Positions 35,372 to 45,773 are shown, counted from the first letter of the stretch. The stretch is DNA of 64,000 nucleotides from Polaribacter sp. SA4-12 (GCF_002163675.1 NZ_CP019334.1:3081501-3145500), one strand, 5' to 3'. Numbers and translations: made by a program. Notes: generated by a model from the sequence alone, not told the origin.

Positions 35372-36493
35372 ATGAAATATACAATTGCAGTTATACCTGG
35401 AGATGGTATTGGACCAGAAGTAACCAACCAAGCAAAAAAAGCATTAGATGCTATTGCTGAGGTTTACGATCACATTTTTATATATAAAGAAGCTAAAATG
35501 GGAGCTTGTGCAATTGATGCAACTGGTGACCCTTTACCAGAAGAAACAATTGAAATATGTAAAAAAGCAGATGCAATTTTGTTCGGAGCAATTGGAGCTT
35601 TAAAGTATGATAATGATCCAACCCTAAGAATTAGACCCGAACAAGGTCTTTTACGATTAAGGCAAGAGTTAGATTTATTTTGTAACGTAATACCTGTAAA
35701 GGCGTATCCAAAGTTAGTAAAAAACTCTCCACTTAAAAAAGAAATTATTTTAGGAACAGATATTGCTATTTATAGAGAATTATCTGGAGGCATGTATTTT
35801 GGAAAAAAAGAATTAAGTAAAGATGGTAAATCTGCTTATGACGTATCTTCATATACTGTTGAAGAAATTTCTCGAATAACTCATTTAGCTTTCCAAGCAG
35901 CTCAAGAAAGAAAGAAAAAAGTAACTTTAGTTGATAAAGCAAACGTTTTAGAAACTTCTCGTTTATGGAGAAAAACTGTTGCAGAAATAGCAAAACAGTA
36001 TAAAGATGTTACCTTAGATTTTATGTTTGTAGACAATGCTGCAATGCAAATTATTATAGATCCAAAACAGTTTGATGTTATTTTAGCAGAAAACCTTTTT
36101 GGAGATATTATTTCTGATGTAGCATGTGTTGCTGGAGGATCAATAGGTATACTTGCGTCTAGTTCAATTGGCGGAAAAAACGCTTTATTCGAACCAATTC
36201 ATGGAACGTATCCACAAGTAACAGGAAAAGATATTGCAAATCCTATCGCATCTATTTTATCAGCAGCAATGCTATTAGAATATTTAGGTTTGCACGACGA
36301 AGCAGATGCAATTCAAAGAGCAGTAGAAAAATCGTTAGATTTAGGAATTACAACTCAAGATTTAAAAGTTAAAAATCAGTATTCAGCTTCTACTGCAAAA
36401 GTGGGTGACTTTATTGCGGATTACATTCAAAATCAAGAAGATAGTAATCTAAATTTTCAAAATATTTATATGGGACAAAGTACCATTATTTAA
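35372..36493 (+). CDS. leuB: 3-isopropylmalate dehydrogenase-like enzyme
   Basis: Beta-decarboxylating dehydrogenase of 373 residues: AVIPGDGIGPEV (start), RIRPEQGLLRLRQ with the two substrate arginines, AIYRELSGGMYFG with the third arginine, DKANVLETSRLWR, and FEPIHGTYPQVTGKDIANP for NAD binding. NIPVK-type sequence (FCNVIPVKAYP) replaces the more usual F-A-N-x-R-P. Probably acts with the LeuA-like enzyme upstream. LeuC and LeuD, needed between them in leucine synthesis, are not in this window. Followed by repeats C and A4. Confidence 0.85.
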   Translation: MKYTIAVIPGDGIGPEVTNQAKKALDAIAEVYDHIFIYKEAKMGACAIDATGDPLPEETIEICKKADAILFGAIGALKYDNDPTLRIRPEQGLLRLRQELDLFCNVIPVKAYPKLVKNSPLKKEIILGTDIAIYRELSGGMYFGKKELSKDGKSAYDVSSYTVEEISRITHLAFQAAQERKKKVTLVDKANVLETSRLWRKTVAEIAKQYKDVTLDFMFVDNAAMQIIIDPKQFDVILAENLFGDIISDVACVAGGSIGILASSSIGGKNALFEPIHGTYPQVTGKDIANPIASILSAAMLLEYLGLHDEADAIQRAVEKSLDLGITTQDLKVKNQYSASTAKVGDFIADYIQNQEDSNLNFQNIYMGQSTII

Positions 36494-36520
36494 AAAATTT
36501 TATCAAAAAACGAATAAACT

Positions 36521-36545
36521 GTCATTCCTTTGAAAACAGGAATCT
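36521..36545. repeat. TCATTCCT-type hairpin repeat
   Basis: GTCATTCCTTTGAAAACAGG, then AATCT; degenerate copy after leuB. Confidence 0.5.
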
Positions 36546-36556
36546 AATATTTTTTA

Positions 36557-36700
36557 GAAGCTATTTCCAGCTTTCATTACTCGCTTTTTTTGCAGAAAAA
36601 GCAAAAAAGAGCTCAAACAGACCATTTCAAATGCAGAGCATTCAACGACTCAAAAGAAATATTAAAGCGGAGTTAATCTGGGCTAAACTTGTTTGCTAGC
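36557..36700 (+). repeat. Dispersed 3'-end hairpin repeat, copy A4 (expanded)
   Basis: GAAGCTATTTCCAGCTTTC ... ACTCGCTTTTTT ... AAAAAAGAGCTCAAAC ... AATCTGGGCTAAACTTG and TTTGCTAGC. The middle carries an insertion of unrelated sequence (about 36624-36674). It lies 63 bases after the leuB stop in the same orientation. Confidence 0.75.
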
Positions 36701-36724
36701 TAATTATAATAAAAAAGAAAATTA

Positions 36725-36757
36725 TTTGTGTAATTAAATAAAAATTCACAATATTTG
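36725..36757 (+). promoter_or_regulatory. Promoter of the ilv leader
   Basis: TTTG at 36725-36728, spacer 21, then AATATTTG at 36750-36757 (5 of 6 consensus positions). It lies just before the leader ATG at 36762, so the transcript leader would be very short. Confidence 0.5.
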
Positions 36758-36761
36758 ACCA

Positions 36762-36824
36762 ATGAATAAACATTTATTAAATATAATTTCTATTGTCATA
36801 GTCATCGTAATTATTACGACATGA
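36762..36824 (+). CDS. Branched-chain leader peptide of the ilv operon (candidate)
   Basis: A 20-codon ORF: MNKHLLNIISIVIVIVIITT, then TGA. It contains seven Ile, three Val, two Leu and two Thr, with an uninterrupted I/V run of eight codons. Such regulatory-codon clusters define leader peptides (ilvL, ilvB leader) of attenuated branched-chain operons. It is followed by a terminator hairpin (36860-36888) and then ilvD. The stop codon sits 3 bases before an arm that can compete with the terminator. Very unlikely to be a functional enzyme. Confidence 0.8.
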   Translation: MNKHLLNIISIVIVIVIITT

Positions 36825-36826
36825 TA

Positions 36827-36868
36827 AGGAAGTGATATTTATAATATATTTTTAAATACAACCTTCCT
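36827..36868 (+). promoter_or_regulatory. Candidate antiterminator of the ilv attenuator
   Basis: AGGAAG at 36827-36832 can pair with CTTCCT at 36863-36868, which is the 5' arm of the downstream terminator; the two structures are mutually exclusive. A ribosome at the leader stop (36822-36824) would cover AGGAAG. Confidence 0.6.
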
Positions 36869-36888
36869 GTAAAATGGAAGGTTTTTTT
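36860..36888 (+). terminator. Attenuator terminator before ilvD
   Basis: AACCTTCC (36860-36867) and GGAAGGTT (36876-36883) with an eight-base loop and a T-run to 36888. It lies 35 bases after the leader-peptide stop and about 170 bases before ilvD, with no other gene in between that I can see. Confidence 0.85.
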
Positions 36889-37056
36889 ATGAATTTTTTT
36901 TAAGGATTGAGTATCATATTTAAGTGGTGTTAATTAATTGATTATCAGTATTTTGATACATTTTTTTAAGACCTGAATTTAAAGGATAATATTGAATTAT
37001 ATTCAATAAAAATAGAGAAATAGATTAATTTAGACAACAAATTGAAGAAAACAATA

Positions 37057-38733
37057 ATGAAACTAAACAAACACAGTAGCAGATTGACGCAAGATGAATC
37101 TCAACCTGCATCACAAGCAATGTTATACGCAGTTGGTTTAACTGACGAAGACATGCAAAAAGCGCAAATAGGAATTGCGAGTACTGGTTATGATGGTAAC
37201 CCATGTAATATGCATTTAAACAATTTGGCTGCAGAGGTCAAGGTGGAAAGCAATATTGCAGGTTTAGTCGGTTTAGGATTCAATACAATTGGAGTTTCAG
37301 ATGGTATTTCTATGGGAACTTCTGGTATGAACTATTCATTAGCTTCAAGAGATATTATTGCAGATTCAATAGAAACAGTGATGAATGCTCAGAGTTATGA
37401 TGCATTAGTTTCTGTAGTTGGTTGTGATAAAAATATGCCAGGAGCAGTTATCGCAATGTTGCGTTTAAATCGTCCATCAATAATGATGTATGGAGGAACA
37501 ATTGCATCAGGAAATTACAAAGGAAAAAAATTAAATATTGTTTCTGCATTTGAAGCTTTAGGGCAAAAAATGGCAGGAGAAATAGAAGAAGAAGAATATA
37601 GAGAAATTATAAAAAGAGCAATTCCAGGAGCTGGAGCCTGTGGTGGCATGTATACAGCAAACACAATGGCTTCTGCAATAGAATGTATGGGTTTTGCTTT
37701 GCCTTATAATTCATCAATACCAGCAGAAAATCCTAATAAATTATCTGAAGCAGAAAGAACCGCTTTAGCAATTAAAAACTTATTAGAATTAGATTTAAAA
37801 CCTTTAGATATCATTTCTAAAAAATCTTTAGAAAATGCAATTGCATTGGTAAATGCTTTAGGGGGTTCTACAAATGCAGTGCTACACTTTTTAGCAATTG
37901 CACATGCTGCAGATATTGAGTTTACATTAGAAGATTTTCAAAAAGTTTCAGATAGAACTCCATTAATTGCTGATTTAAAACCATCAGGAAAATACTTAAT
38001 GGAAGATGTTCATGGAGTTGGTGGTACACCTGCAATTATGAAGTATTTATTAGAAAATGGATATTTACATGGAGATTGTATGACGGTTACTGGAAAAACA
38101 TTAGCAGAAAACTTAGAAGATGTTGAAGCAATTGAATTTGATGAGCAAGATGTAATTTATCCGAAGGATAAAGCATTAAAATCGTCAGGAAATATTCAAA
38201 TAATATACGGAAATCTTGCTACTGAAGGAGCTGTTGCAAAAATTTCTGGAAACGAAGGATTACTTTTCGAAGGAAAAGCGGTTGTTTATGATGGAGAGCA
38301 GGCTGCAAATACAGGAATTACAAATGGAGAAGTAGAAAGAGGAGATGTAGTCGTTATTAGATATGTTGGTCCAAAAGGTGGTCCAGGAATGCCAGAAATG
38401 TTAAAACCAACTTCGTTAATTATGGGAGCAGGTTTAGGTAAATCTGTCGCTTTAATTACTGATGGTCGTTTTTCTGGAGGAACTCATGGTTTTGTAGTTG
38501 GTCATATTACACCAGAAGCACAATCTGGAGGAACAATTGGTATTTTAGAAACAGGTGATAAAATTAGAATTAGTGCAGAAGACAATTCAATAAATGTTTT
38601 AATTTCTGATGAAGAAATTGCAGAAAGAAAATCTAAATGGGTTGCACCTGCATTAAAACATTCAAAAGGAATTTTGTACAAATATGCTAAAATGGTAGCA
38701 TCAGCATCTAAAGGATGTATCACTGACGAATAA
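37057..38733 (+). CDS. ilvD: Dihydroxy-acid dehydratase
   Basis: Dehydrates dihydroxyacids to the keto acids of Ile and Val. The 558-residue protein has [11 protein letters not shown] and [16 protein letters not shown] with the Fe-S-binding cysteines, [17 protein letters not shown], and [23 protein letters not shown] near the C-terminus. The normal bacterial length is about 560. I chose the ATG at 37057 ([12 protein letters not shown]), since the upstream in-frame TTG at 37042 gives only five extra residues. First structural gene behind the leader/attenuator; followed by ilvB. Confidence 0.95.
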   Translation: MKLNKHSSRLTQDESQPASQAMLYAVGLTDEDMQKAQIGIASTGYDGNPCNMHLNNLAAEVKVESNIAGLVGLGFNTIGVSDGISMGTSGMNYSLASRDIIADSIETVMNAQSYDALVSVVGCDKNMPGAVIAMLRLNRPSIMMYGGTIASGNYKGKKLNIVSAFEALGQKMAGEIEEEEYREIIKRAIPGAGACGGMYTANTMASAIECMGFALPYNSSIPAENPNKLSEAERTALAIKNLLELDLKPLDIISKKSLENAIALVNALGGSTNAVLHFLAIAHAADIEFTLEDFQKVSDRTPLIADLKPSGKYLMEDVHGVGGTPAIMKYLLENGYLHGDCMTVTGKTLAENLEDVEAIEFDEQDVIYPKDKALKSSGNIQIIYGNLATEGAVAKISGNEGLLFEGKAVVYDGEQAANTGITNGEVERGDVVVIRYVGPKGGPGMPEMLKPTSLIMGAGLGKSVALITDGRFSGGTHGFVVGHITPEAQSGGTIGILETGDKIRISAEDNSINVLISDEEIAERKSKWVAPALKHSKGILYKYAKMVASASKGCITDE

Positions 38734-38781
38734 TAAAAAGACGATCAATTCTACATAAGTAGGAATCTAAAACATAATAAT

Positions 38782-40515
38782 ATGGAAACACAAACCATAA
38801 AAAACAAAGAAACTTCAAAAAAAGCTACAGAAAGAATTTCTGGAAGCGAAGCAATCGTAAGATGCTTAATTGAAGAAGATATAAAAATAATTTATGGATA
38901 TCCTGGAGGAGCAATTATGCCAGTTTACGATGAGTTATATAAATATCAAGATAAAATTCATCATGTTTTAACACGTCATGAGCAAGGTGCAACGCATTCT
39001 GCACAAGGATTTGCAAGAATTTCTGGAAAAGTAGGTGTTGCAATTGCAACTTCTGGTCCAGGAGCAACCAATTTAATTACTGGTATTGCAGATGCACAAA
39101 TAGATTCTACACCAATGGTGTGTATTACGGGTCAAGTTCCTTCTCATTTATTAGGAAGTGATGCTTTTCAAGAAACAGATATTGTAGGTATTTCAACGCC
39201 AGTTACAAAATGGAATTGTCAAGTAACAAAAGCTGCTGATATTCCAGCTGCTTTAGCAAAAGCATTTTACATTGCAAGAAGTGGAAGACCAGGACCTGTT
39301 TTGGTTGATATTACTAAAGATGCTCAGTTTGAAGAGTTTGATTTTTCTTATGAAAAATGTACTAAAGTAAGAAGTTATGTTCCTGTTCCTAAAACAAATG
39401 TAAAATCTATCGAAGCTGCTGCAAAATTAATAAATGAAGCTAAAAAACCATTTGTTGTTTGGGGGCAAGGTGTAATTTTGAGTGAAGCGGAAGAAGCGTT
39501 TAAAGCAGTAATTGAAAAAGCAGGAATTCCTTCTGCGTGGACAATTCTAGGGGCTTCTGCGATTCCTACAAAACATCCTTTAAATGTAGGTATGGTTGGT
39601 ATGCATGGTAATTATGCGCCAAATGTTTTAACAAACGAATGTGATGTTTTAATTGCAATCGGAATGCGTTTTGATGATCGTGTTACAGGTAAATTAGATG
39701 AATATGCAACACAAGCAAAAGTTATTCATTTTGAAATTGATCCATCAGAAGTTGATAAAAACGTAAAAACGGATGTAGCTGTTTTAGGTGATGCAAAAGC
39801 AAGCTTAGAAGCAATACTTCCTTTAATAAATGAAAATTCTCATACAGAATGGTGTCAGAAGTTTGCAGACTTATATGCTATAGAATACGAGAAAGTAATA
39901 AAGAATGATATACACCCAACCAAAGAAGGTTTAACAATGGGTGAAGTTATAAACCAAATAAATATTGAAAGCAAAGGAGAAGCTGCAATAGTTTCAGATG
40001 TTGGTCAACATCAAATGATTGCTTGTAGATATGCTGAGTTCAATAAAACTAAAAGTAATATTACTTCTGGTGGATTAGGTACAATGGGATTTGGTTTGCC
40101 TGCAGCAATTGGTGCTAAAATGGCGGCTCCAGATCGTGAAGTGGTTTCTATTTCTGGTGATGGAGGTTATCAAATGACAATTCAAGAATTGGGCACTATT
40201 TTTCAGCAAAAAGCAGCTGTAAAAGTAGTAGTTTTAAATAACGAGTTTTTAGGAATGGTTCGTCAATGGCAACAACTATTTTTTGATAAGCGTTATGCTT
40301 CAACAGAAATGACGAATCCAAACTTTGTAGCAATTGCAGAAGGGTATTATATAAAAGCAAAAAAAGTTACAAAGCGTGAAGAATTAGCTGCAGCTGTTAA
40401 GGAAATGATGGAAAGTAAAGAAGCCTATTTCTTAGAAGTTTGTGTAGAAAAAGAGGGTAATGTATTTCCAATGGTTCCTTCAGGAGCAAGTGTTTCAGAC
40501 GTAAGATTAGAATAA
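38782..40515 (+). CDS. ilvB: Acetolactate synthase, large (catalytic) subunit
   Basis: ThDP enzyme of 577 residues that condenses pyruvate with pyruvate or 2-ketobutyrate. IIYGYPGGAIMPVYDELY and LTRHEQGATHSAQGFAR (with the ThDP-activating Glu) are at the N-terminus. GMRFDDRVTGKL is in the FAD-binding middle. VSISGDGGYQMTIQELGTI with N-x-E-F-L-G-M-V-R-Q-W-Q forms the ThDP/Mg site near the C-terminus. Between ilvD and ilvN in the operon. The 48-base spacer to ilvD holds a degenerate TAGGAATCT-type repeat. Confidence 0.96.
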   Translation: METQTIKNKETSKKATERISGSEAIVRCLIEEDIKIIYGYPGGAIMPVYDELYKYQDKIHHVLTRHEQGATHSAQGFARISGKVGVAIATSGPGATNLITGIADAQIDSTPMVCITGQVPSHLLGSDAFQETDIVGISTPVTKWNCQVTKAADIPAALAKAFYIARSGRPGPVLVDITKDAQFEEFDFSYEKCTKVRSYVPVPKTNVKSIEAAAKLINEAKKPFVVWGQGVILSEAEEAFKAVIEKAGIPSAWTILGASAIPTKHPLNVGMVGMHGNYAPNVLTNECDVLIAIGMRFDDRVTGKLDEYATQAKVIHFEIDPSEVDKNVKTDVAVLGDAKASLEAILPLINENSHTEWCQKFADLYAIEYEKVIKNDIHPTKEGLTMGEVINQINIESKGEAAIVSDVGQHQMIACRYAEFNKTKSNITSGGLGTMGFGLPAAIGAKMAAPDREVVSISGDGGYQMTIQELGTIFQQKAAVKVVVLNNEFLGMVRQWQQLFFDKRYASTEMTNPNFVAIAEGYYIKAKKVTKREELAAAVKEMMESKEAYFLEVCVEKEGNVFPMVPSGASVSDVRLE

Positions 40516-40617
40516 AAGAAGAACAAGGAATAGAGAACAAAGAGTAGAGATTTAATTGAAGACTAAGACATTTTAAGTCTATTTTCTAAAATCTTTCATC
40601 TAATATCTTTTAAAAAA
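40516..40617. other. ilvB-ilvN spacer with low-complexity sequence
   Basis: AGAACAAGGAATAGAGAACA, then AAGAGTAGAG and TCTTTCATCTAATATCTTTT. It is purine-rich, then T-rich; no ORF or terminator. Similar low-complexity spacers are common in flavobacterial operons. Confidence 0.4.
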
Positions 40618-41148
40618 ATGAGTACAGAAAAACAATTTTTTACAATATCAGTTTATACTGAGAATAATATTGGGTTGTTGAATAGAATTTCAGCAATTTT
40701 CCAAAGAAGACATGTAAACATAGAGAGTTTAAATACTTCTCCATCAGAAATTGAAGGTGTTTCTAAATTTACTATTGTTGTAAGTATGACAGAGGTAAAT
40801 ATTAAGAAAATCATTGGTCAAATAGAAAAACAAGTAGAGGTTATTAAAGCGTATTATCATAATGATGATGAAACAATTTATCAGATTTCTGGTTTGTTTA
40901 AAATTAAATCTGAATTGTTATTTGAAGAACCTCAAATTCAGAATATAATTAAAGAAAGTTACGCTAGAATTGTAACTGTAAACACTAATTTCTTTGTTCT
41001 TGAAAAATCAGGAAGAAAACAAGAATTGGTTGATTTACATGAGAAATTAAGCGTTTTTGGAATTATGCAATACACACGTTCAGGACGTATTGCTGTTACC
41101 AAAGAAGAAATGAAAATATCAACATTACTAGAAACATACAACAACTAA
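40618..41148 (+). CDS. ilvN: Acetolactate synthase, small (regulatory) subunit
   Basis: A 176-residue regulatory subunit with an N-terminal ACT domain: FTISVYTENNIGLLNRISAIFQRRHVNIESLN, the valine-sensing motif, followed by a C-terminal domain with YQISGLFKIKSELL and FGIMQYTRSGRIAVTKE. It binds the catalytic subunit and confers valine feedback. The length matches IlvN/IlvH of many bacteria. Ends 10 bases before ilvC. Confidence 0.95.
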   Translation: MSTEKQFFTISVYTENNIGLLNRISAIFQRRHVNIESLNTSPSEIEGVSKFTIVVSMTEVNIKKIIGQIEKQVEVIKAYYHNDDETIYQISGLFKIKSELLFEEPQIQNIIKESYARIVTVNTNFFVLEKSGRKQELVDLHEKLSVFGIMQYTRSGRIAVTKEEMKISTLLETYNN

Positions 41149-41158
41149 ATAAATAAAA

Positions 41159-42634
41159 ATGTCAAATTATTTTAACACATTAACATTAAGAGAAAAATTA
41201 GAGCAGTTAGGAAAATGTAGATTTATGGACGCTTCAGAATTTGAAGACGGAGTAGAAGCATTAGTAGGGAAGAAAATTGTTATTGTAGGTTGTGGTGCAC
41301 AAGGTTTAAACCAAGGTTTAAATATGAGAGAATCTGGTTTAGATATCTCTTATACATTAAGACAAGCTGCTATCGATCAAAAGAGACAGTCTTATATCAA
41401 TGCATCTTCAAATAATTTTGAGGTTGGTTCTTATGAAGAAATGTTACCAAGTGCAGATGTAGTAATTAATTTAACTCCAGATAAGCAACATACAAATGTT
41501 GTAAAAGCAGTAATGCCTTTAATGAAAAAAGGAGCAACTTTATCTTATTCTCATGGTTTTAATATCGTAGAAGAAGGAATGAAAGTTCGTGAAGATTTAA
41601 CGGTAATTATGGTGGCGCCAAAGTCTCCGGGATCTGAAGTTAGAGAAGAATATAAAAGAGGATTTGGTGTACCAACATTAATTGCGGTTCACCCAGAAAA
41701 TGATCCACAAGGAAAAGGTTGGGCAGAAGCGAAAGCATATGCAGTTGGAACAGGTGGTCATAAAGCCGGAGTTTTACAATCTTCTTTTGTTGCTGAAGTA
41801 AAGTCTGATTTAATGGGAGAACAAACTATTTTATGTGGTTTGTTACAAACAGGAGCAATTTTATCTTTTGATAAAATGGTTGAAGAAGGAATTGAAGCTG
41901 GTTATGCTGCTAAATTAATTCAATATGGTTGGGAAACTGTAACTGAAGCTTTAAAGCATGGAGGAATCACGAACATGATGGACAGATTGTCTAATCCTGC
42001 TAAAGTAGAAGCTTTTAGATTATCAGAAGAATTAAAAGATATTATGCGTCCATTGTTCCAAAAACATATGGATGATATTATGACTGGTCATTTCTCTCAA
42101 ACAATGATGGAAGACTGGGCAAATGATGATAAAAACTTATTAACTTGGAGAGCTGCAACAGGAGAAACTGCATTCGAAAAGCAAAAAGTTACTGATCAAG
42201 AAATTCCAGAACAAGAATACTTTGATCACGGAACTTTATTAGTTGCTTTTGTAAGAGCTGGTGTTGAATTAGCTTTCGAGGCAATGACAGAATCAGGAAT
42301 TATTGATGCTTCTGCTTATTATGAGTCTTTACACGAAACTCCGTTAATTGCAAATACAATTGCAAGAATGAAATTAGCTGAAATGAACCGTGTAATTTCT
42401 GATACTGCAGAATATGGTTGTTACTTATTCGATCATGCTTGTAAGCCTTTATTAACTGATTTTATGAAAACAGTTAATACAAACGTTATCGGTAAATCAT
42501 TTAGTTCAGAAAATGGAGTTGATAATCAAGAGTTAATTAAAATTAACGCGATTATTAGAAATCATCCAGTAGAAATCGTTGGTACAAAATTAAGAACAGC
42601 GATGACAGCAATGAAAGTGATTAAATCGGCATAA
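41159..42634 (+). CDS. ilvC: Ketol-acid reductoisomerase (class II, long form)
   Basis: NADPH-dependent isomeroreductase of 491 residues, the long class II type (class I is ~340). [19 protein letters not shown] is the dinucleotide site, with the NADPH-selecting loop after [31 protein letters not shown] and [16 protein letters not shown] hold metal and substrate residues. Two C-terminal knotted domains follow (SEQ around [12 protein letters not shown] and [13 protein letters not shown]). It lies 10 bases after ilvN; a terminator follows, so ilvA may be expressed less or separately. Confidence 0.96.
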   Translation: MSNYFNTLTLREKLEQLGKCRFMDASEFEDGVEALVGKKIVIVGCGAQGLNQGLNMRESGLDISYTLRQAAIDQKRQSYINASSNNFEVGSYEEMLPSADVVINLTPDKQHTNVVKAVMPLMKKGATLSYSHGFNIVEEGMKVREDLTVIMVAPKSPGSEVREEYKRGFGVPTLIAVHPENDPQGKGWAEAKAYAVGTGGHKAGVLQSSFVAEVKSDLMGEQTILCGLLQTGAILSFDKMVEEGIEAGYAAKLIQYGWETVTEALKHGGITNMMDRLSNPAKVEAFRLSEELKDIMRPLFQKHMDDIMTGHFSQTMMEDWANDDKNLLTWRAATGETAFEKQKVTDQEIPEQEYFDHGTLLVAFVRAGVELAFEAMTESGIIDASAYYESLHETPLIANTIARMKLAEMNRVISDTAEYGCYLFDHACKPLLTDFMKTVNTNVIGKSFSSENGVDNQELIKINAIIRNHPVEIVGTKLRTAMTAMKVIKSA

Positions 42635-42660
42635 ATAAAGTGAAATTTTAACTTTTATAA

Positions 42661-42697
42661 AAACCTGTCAGATTTCAAAATCTGACAGGTTTTCTTT
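42661..42697 (+). terminator. Terminator between ilvC and ilvA
   Basis: AAACCTGTCAGA / TCTGACAGGTTT with an eight-base loop, then a T-rich tract. Only 14-18 bases before ilvA, so ilvA transcription probably comes from partial readthrough or from its own start. Confidence 0.8.
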
Positions 42698-42710
42698 TTA
42701 TATTCGGCCC

Positions 42711-43973
42711 ATGCAAACAGAACAAAATTATTATCCAAGTTTAGATAGCGTAAAAGCTGCTTCAGAGAACTTAAAAGGAGTTGCTATTGAAACTCCGTTA
42801 GCTAAAAACTTTAATCTTTCTAAAGAGTTAGACGCAACAATTTTGTTTAAAAGAGAAGATTTACAAGTTGTTCGTTCATACAAAATTAGAGGAGCATACA
42901 ATAAAATGTCTTCTTTAACTTCGGATGAAAAACAACGCGGAATTGTTTGTGCAAGTGCGGGAAATCATGCGCAAGGAGTTGCTTTATCTTGTAAATTATT
43001 ACAGATAAAAGGAACTATTTTTATGCCGTCTCCAACGCCAAATCAAAAGATTAACCAAGTAAAAATGTTTGGTGAAGATTTTATCAATATTGTTATTGAA
43101 GGCGATACTTTTGATGATGCTTTTAATGCAGCGAAGTTAGAGTGTGATGCAAAAGAGAAAGTTTTTATCCATCCTTTTAATGATGAAAAAGTTATTGAAG
43201 GTCAGGCAACAGTTGGTTTAGAAATTTTGAGTCAAACTGATAAAAAAATAGATTATGTTTTTGTTCCTATTGGAGGAGGAGGTTTATCAGCAGGACTTTC
43301 ATCTGTTTTTAAATATTTATCACCAGAAACTAAAATAATAGGCGTTGAGCCAGAAGGAGCACCTTCTATGCTAACATCAATCAGGAATAAAAAAAATACA
43401 GCTTTAGATACTATTGATGCTTTTGTTGATGGAGCAGCGGTTAAAAAAGTAGGAGATTTAAACTTTGCTATTTGTCAGAAAAACTTAACGGAAGTAATTA
43501 CGGTTCCTGAAGGAAAAATTTGTCAAACAATTTTAGATCTTTATAATAAAGATGCAATTGTGGTTGAACCTGCAGGTGCTTTGAGTATTGCTGCTTTAGA
43601 TCTTTTTTCTGATGAAATTAAAGGAAAGAATGTTGTTTGTGTTGTAAGTGGGAGTAATAATGATATTACAAGAACTCCAGAAATTAAAGAACGAGCTTTA
43701 TTGTACGCTAACTTAAAGCATTATTTTATCGTAAAGTTTCCTCAAAGAGCAGGAGCTTTAAAAGAGTTTGTGGCAGAAATTTTAGGTCCAAATGATGATA
43801 TCACTCATTTTGAATATACAAAAAAAAATAACAGAACAAATGGTGTTGCTGTTGTTGGTTTAGAGTTAAAATCTTCTGAAGATTTACAACCATTAATAAA
43901 TAGAATGAAAGAAAGTAATTTCTTTGGCGACTACCTAAATGATAAGCCAGATTTGTTTCAATTTTTGGTATAA
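42711..43973 (+). CDS. ilvA: Threonine dehydratase (biosynthetic)
   Basis: PLP enzyme of 420 residues turning threonine into 2-ketobutyrate for isoleucine. REDLQVVRSYKIRGAYNKM carries the PLP lysine (about residue 62), ASAGNHAQGVALS is the substrate loop, and VPIGGGGLSAGLSS binds the PLP phosphate. The C-terminal region has a single ACT-like domain starting HYFIVKFPQRAGALKEFV, shorter than the tandem domain of E. coli IlvA. It connects the thr operon product with the ilv pathway encoded next door. Translation starts 14 bases after a terminator T-run. Confidence 0.95.
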   Translation: MQTEQNYYPSLDSVKAASENLKGVAIETPLAKNFNLSKELDATILFKREDLQVVRSYKIRGAYNKMSSLTSDEKQRGIVCASAGNHAQGVALSCKLLQIKGTIFMPSPTPNQKINQVKMFGEDFINIVIEGDTFDDAFNAAKLECDAKEKVFIHPFNDEKVIEGQATVGLEILSQTDKKIDYVFVPIGGGGLSAGLSSVFKYLSPETKIIGVEPEGAPSMLTSIRNKKNTALDTIDAFVDGAAVKKVGDLNFAICQKNLTEVITVPEGKICQTILDLYNKDAIVVEPAGALSIAALDLFSDEIKGKNVVCVVSGSNNDITRTPEIKERALLYANLKHYFIVKFPQRAGALKEFVAEILGPNDDITHFEYTKKNNRTNGVAVVGLELKSSEDLQPLINRMKESNFFGDYLNDKPDLFQFLV

Positions 43974-44155
43974 TATTTATTCCTTTTTATAAGGAAATCA
44001 ACGAAAACCTCGAAATCCTTTTCGTGAATAAATGACTATTTAAATCTAATTACAAAGGTAATTTAGTGTTATTTTTCGTTAATTTGGACTTAGTAGTTTG
44101 AAAAAATTAATTAATTAAATTCTGTTTTTCAGAGTTTTAATTTTAAAAACATTTT

Positions 44156-45748
44156 ATGAAGAAACAATTTACGGAAATTCCAGAAGCATATAAAATCAGT
44201 TCACTTTTACATCAAAAAACATATTTAGTTAATGGTGAATTAAAAGAGTGGAAAGGCGATGTTGCTGAGGTTTATTCTACAATTTCATCAACTAAAGAGT
44301 ATAAACCAACTTTATTAGGAACTGTGCCAGATTTGGGAGAAACTGAAGCCTTAGATGCTTTAAATTCTGCTTACAGAGCTTATGATAAAGGGCAAGGTTT
44401 GTGGCCAACAATGAGAGTTGTTGATAGAATTGAATGTATGGAAGAGTTTGCAGAGCAAATGAAAACCAAGCGTGATGAGGTTGTAAAATTATTAATGTGG
44501 GAGATTGGAAAGGCATTGCCAGATTCTGAAAAAGAATTTGATAGAACCATTGATTACATTTACGATACTATTGAAGACTACAAGCAAATGGACAGAGATT
44601 CTGCGAAGTTTGAAAAAAGTAGTGGAGTTCATGCTCATATTAGACGTGGTCCTTTAGGTGTAGTTTTGTGTTTAGGGCCTTATAATTACCCTTTAAATGA
44701 AACATTTGCATTGTTGATTCCTGCTTTAATTATGGGAAATACAGCTGTTTTTAAACCCGCAAAACATGGAGTTTTATTATTGTCTCCGTTATTGGAAGCT
44801 TTTCAGAATAGTTTTCCTGAAGGTGTGGTAAATGTAATTTATGGTAGAGGTCGTGTTTTAGCAACTCCTATTATGAAAACAGGTAAAGTAGATGTATTAG
44901 CTTTAATAGGTAATAGTAAATCTGCAAATGCAATTCAAGCAAATCATCCTTTTAAAAATAGATTGCGTTTAGTTCTAGGTTTAGAAGCTAAAAACCCTGC
45001 AATTGTATTGCCAGATGCAGATTTAGACTTAGCAATAGATGAGTGTATTTCTGGAGCAACGTCTTTTAATGGGCAACGTTGTACAGCTTTAAAAATTATG
45101 TATGTTCATGAGCATATTGTAGATAAATTTAACAAACGATTTGCAGAAAGAGTAGATAGTTTAAAATTTGGAAACCCTTGGGAAAGTGGTGTTAAGTTAA
45201 CTCCTCTGCCAGAACCAGGAAAACCAGCATATATTCAAGAATTAATTGATGATGCTAGTGCAAAAGGAGCAAAAGTGATCAATAAAAAAGGAGGGAAAAC
45301 TACGGATAATTATATTTTTCCAGCAGTTTTATACCCAGTTTCTAAAGATATGAGAGTATTTCAAGAAGAACAATTTGGACCAGTTACTCCAATTGTTTCT
45401 TTTAAAAATATTCAAGAGCCTTTAGATGATATGGCAGAATCTAATTACGGACAACAAGTAAGTGTTTTTGGTAGTGAAGTAAAAACGTTAGCTCCATTAA
45501 TTGATACTTTAGTAAACTTGGTGTGTAGAGTAAACTTAAATAGTGCTGCTCAACGTGGGCCAGATGTGTATCCTTTTACAGGAAGAAAAGATTCTGCAGT
45601 TGCAACTTTAAGTGTGCATGATGCTTTACGTTCTTTTTCTATTAGAACATTTGTAGCGTCTAAAGATACTCCTTATAATAATGCTATTTTAGAAGAGCTA
45701 TTAGATAAAAAGGCTTCTAATTTTATCAATACAGATTATCTTTTGTAA
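44156..45748 (+). CDS. gapN: NADP-dependent non-phosphorylating glyceraldehyde-3-phosphate dehydrogenase
   Basis: Aldehyde dehydrogenase of 530 residues. [40 protein letters not shown] with the catalytic Glu, and [14 protein letters not shown] with the catalytic Cys are the family signatures; the R-x-x-x and G-P-Y-N-Y-P-L motifs fit GapN rather than generic aldehyde dehydrogenases. It gives 3-phosphoglycerate and NADPH directly, bypassing ATP formation. Stand-alone gene with a terminator downstream. Annotated as GapN by motif pattern; other aldehyde substrates remain possible. Confidence 0.85.
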   Translation: MKKQFTEIPEAYKISSLLHQKTYLVNGELKEWKGDVAEVYSTISSTKEYKPTLLGTVPDLGETEALDALNSAYRAYDKGQGLWPTMRVVDRIECMEEFAEQMKTKRDEVVKLLMWEIGKALPDSEKEFDRTIDYIYDTIEDYKQMDRDSAKFEKSSGVHAHIRRGPLGVVLCLGPYNYPLNETFALLIPALIMGNTAVFKPAKHGVLLLSPLLEAFQNSFPEGVVNVIYGRGRVLATPIMKTGKVDVLALIGNSKSANAIQANHPFKNRLRLVLGLEAKNPAIVLPDADLDLAIDECISGATSFNGQRCTALKIMYVHEHIVDKFNKRFAERVDSLKFGNPWESGVKLTPLPEPGKPAYIQELIDDASAKGAKVINKKGGKTTDNYIFPAVLYPVSKDMRVFQEEQFGPVTPIVSFKNIQEPLDDMAESNYGQQVSVFGSEVKTLAPLIDTLVNLVCRVNLNSAAQRGPDVYPFTGRKDSAVATLSVHDALRSFSIRTFVASKDTPYNNAILEELLDKKASNFINTDYLL

Positions 45749-45773
45749 GAATAATTAGAAATTTATATAAAAT

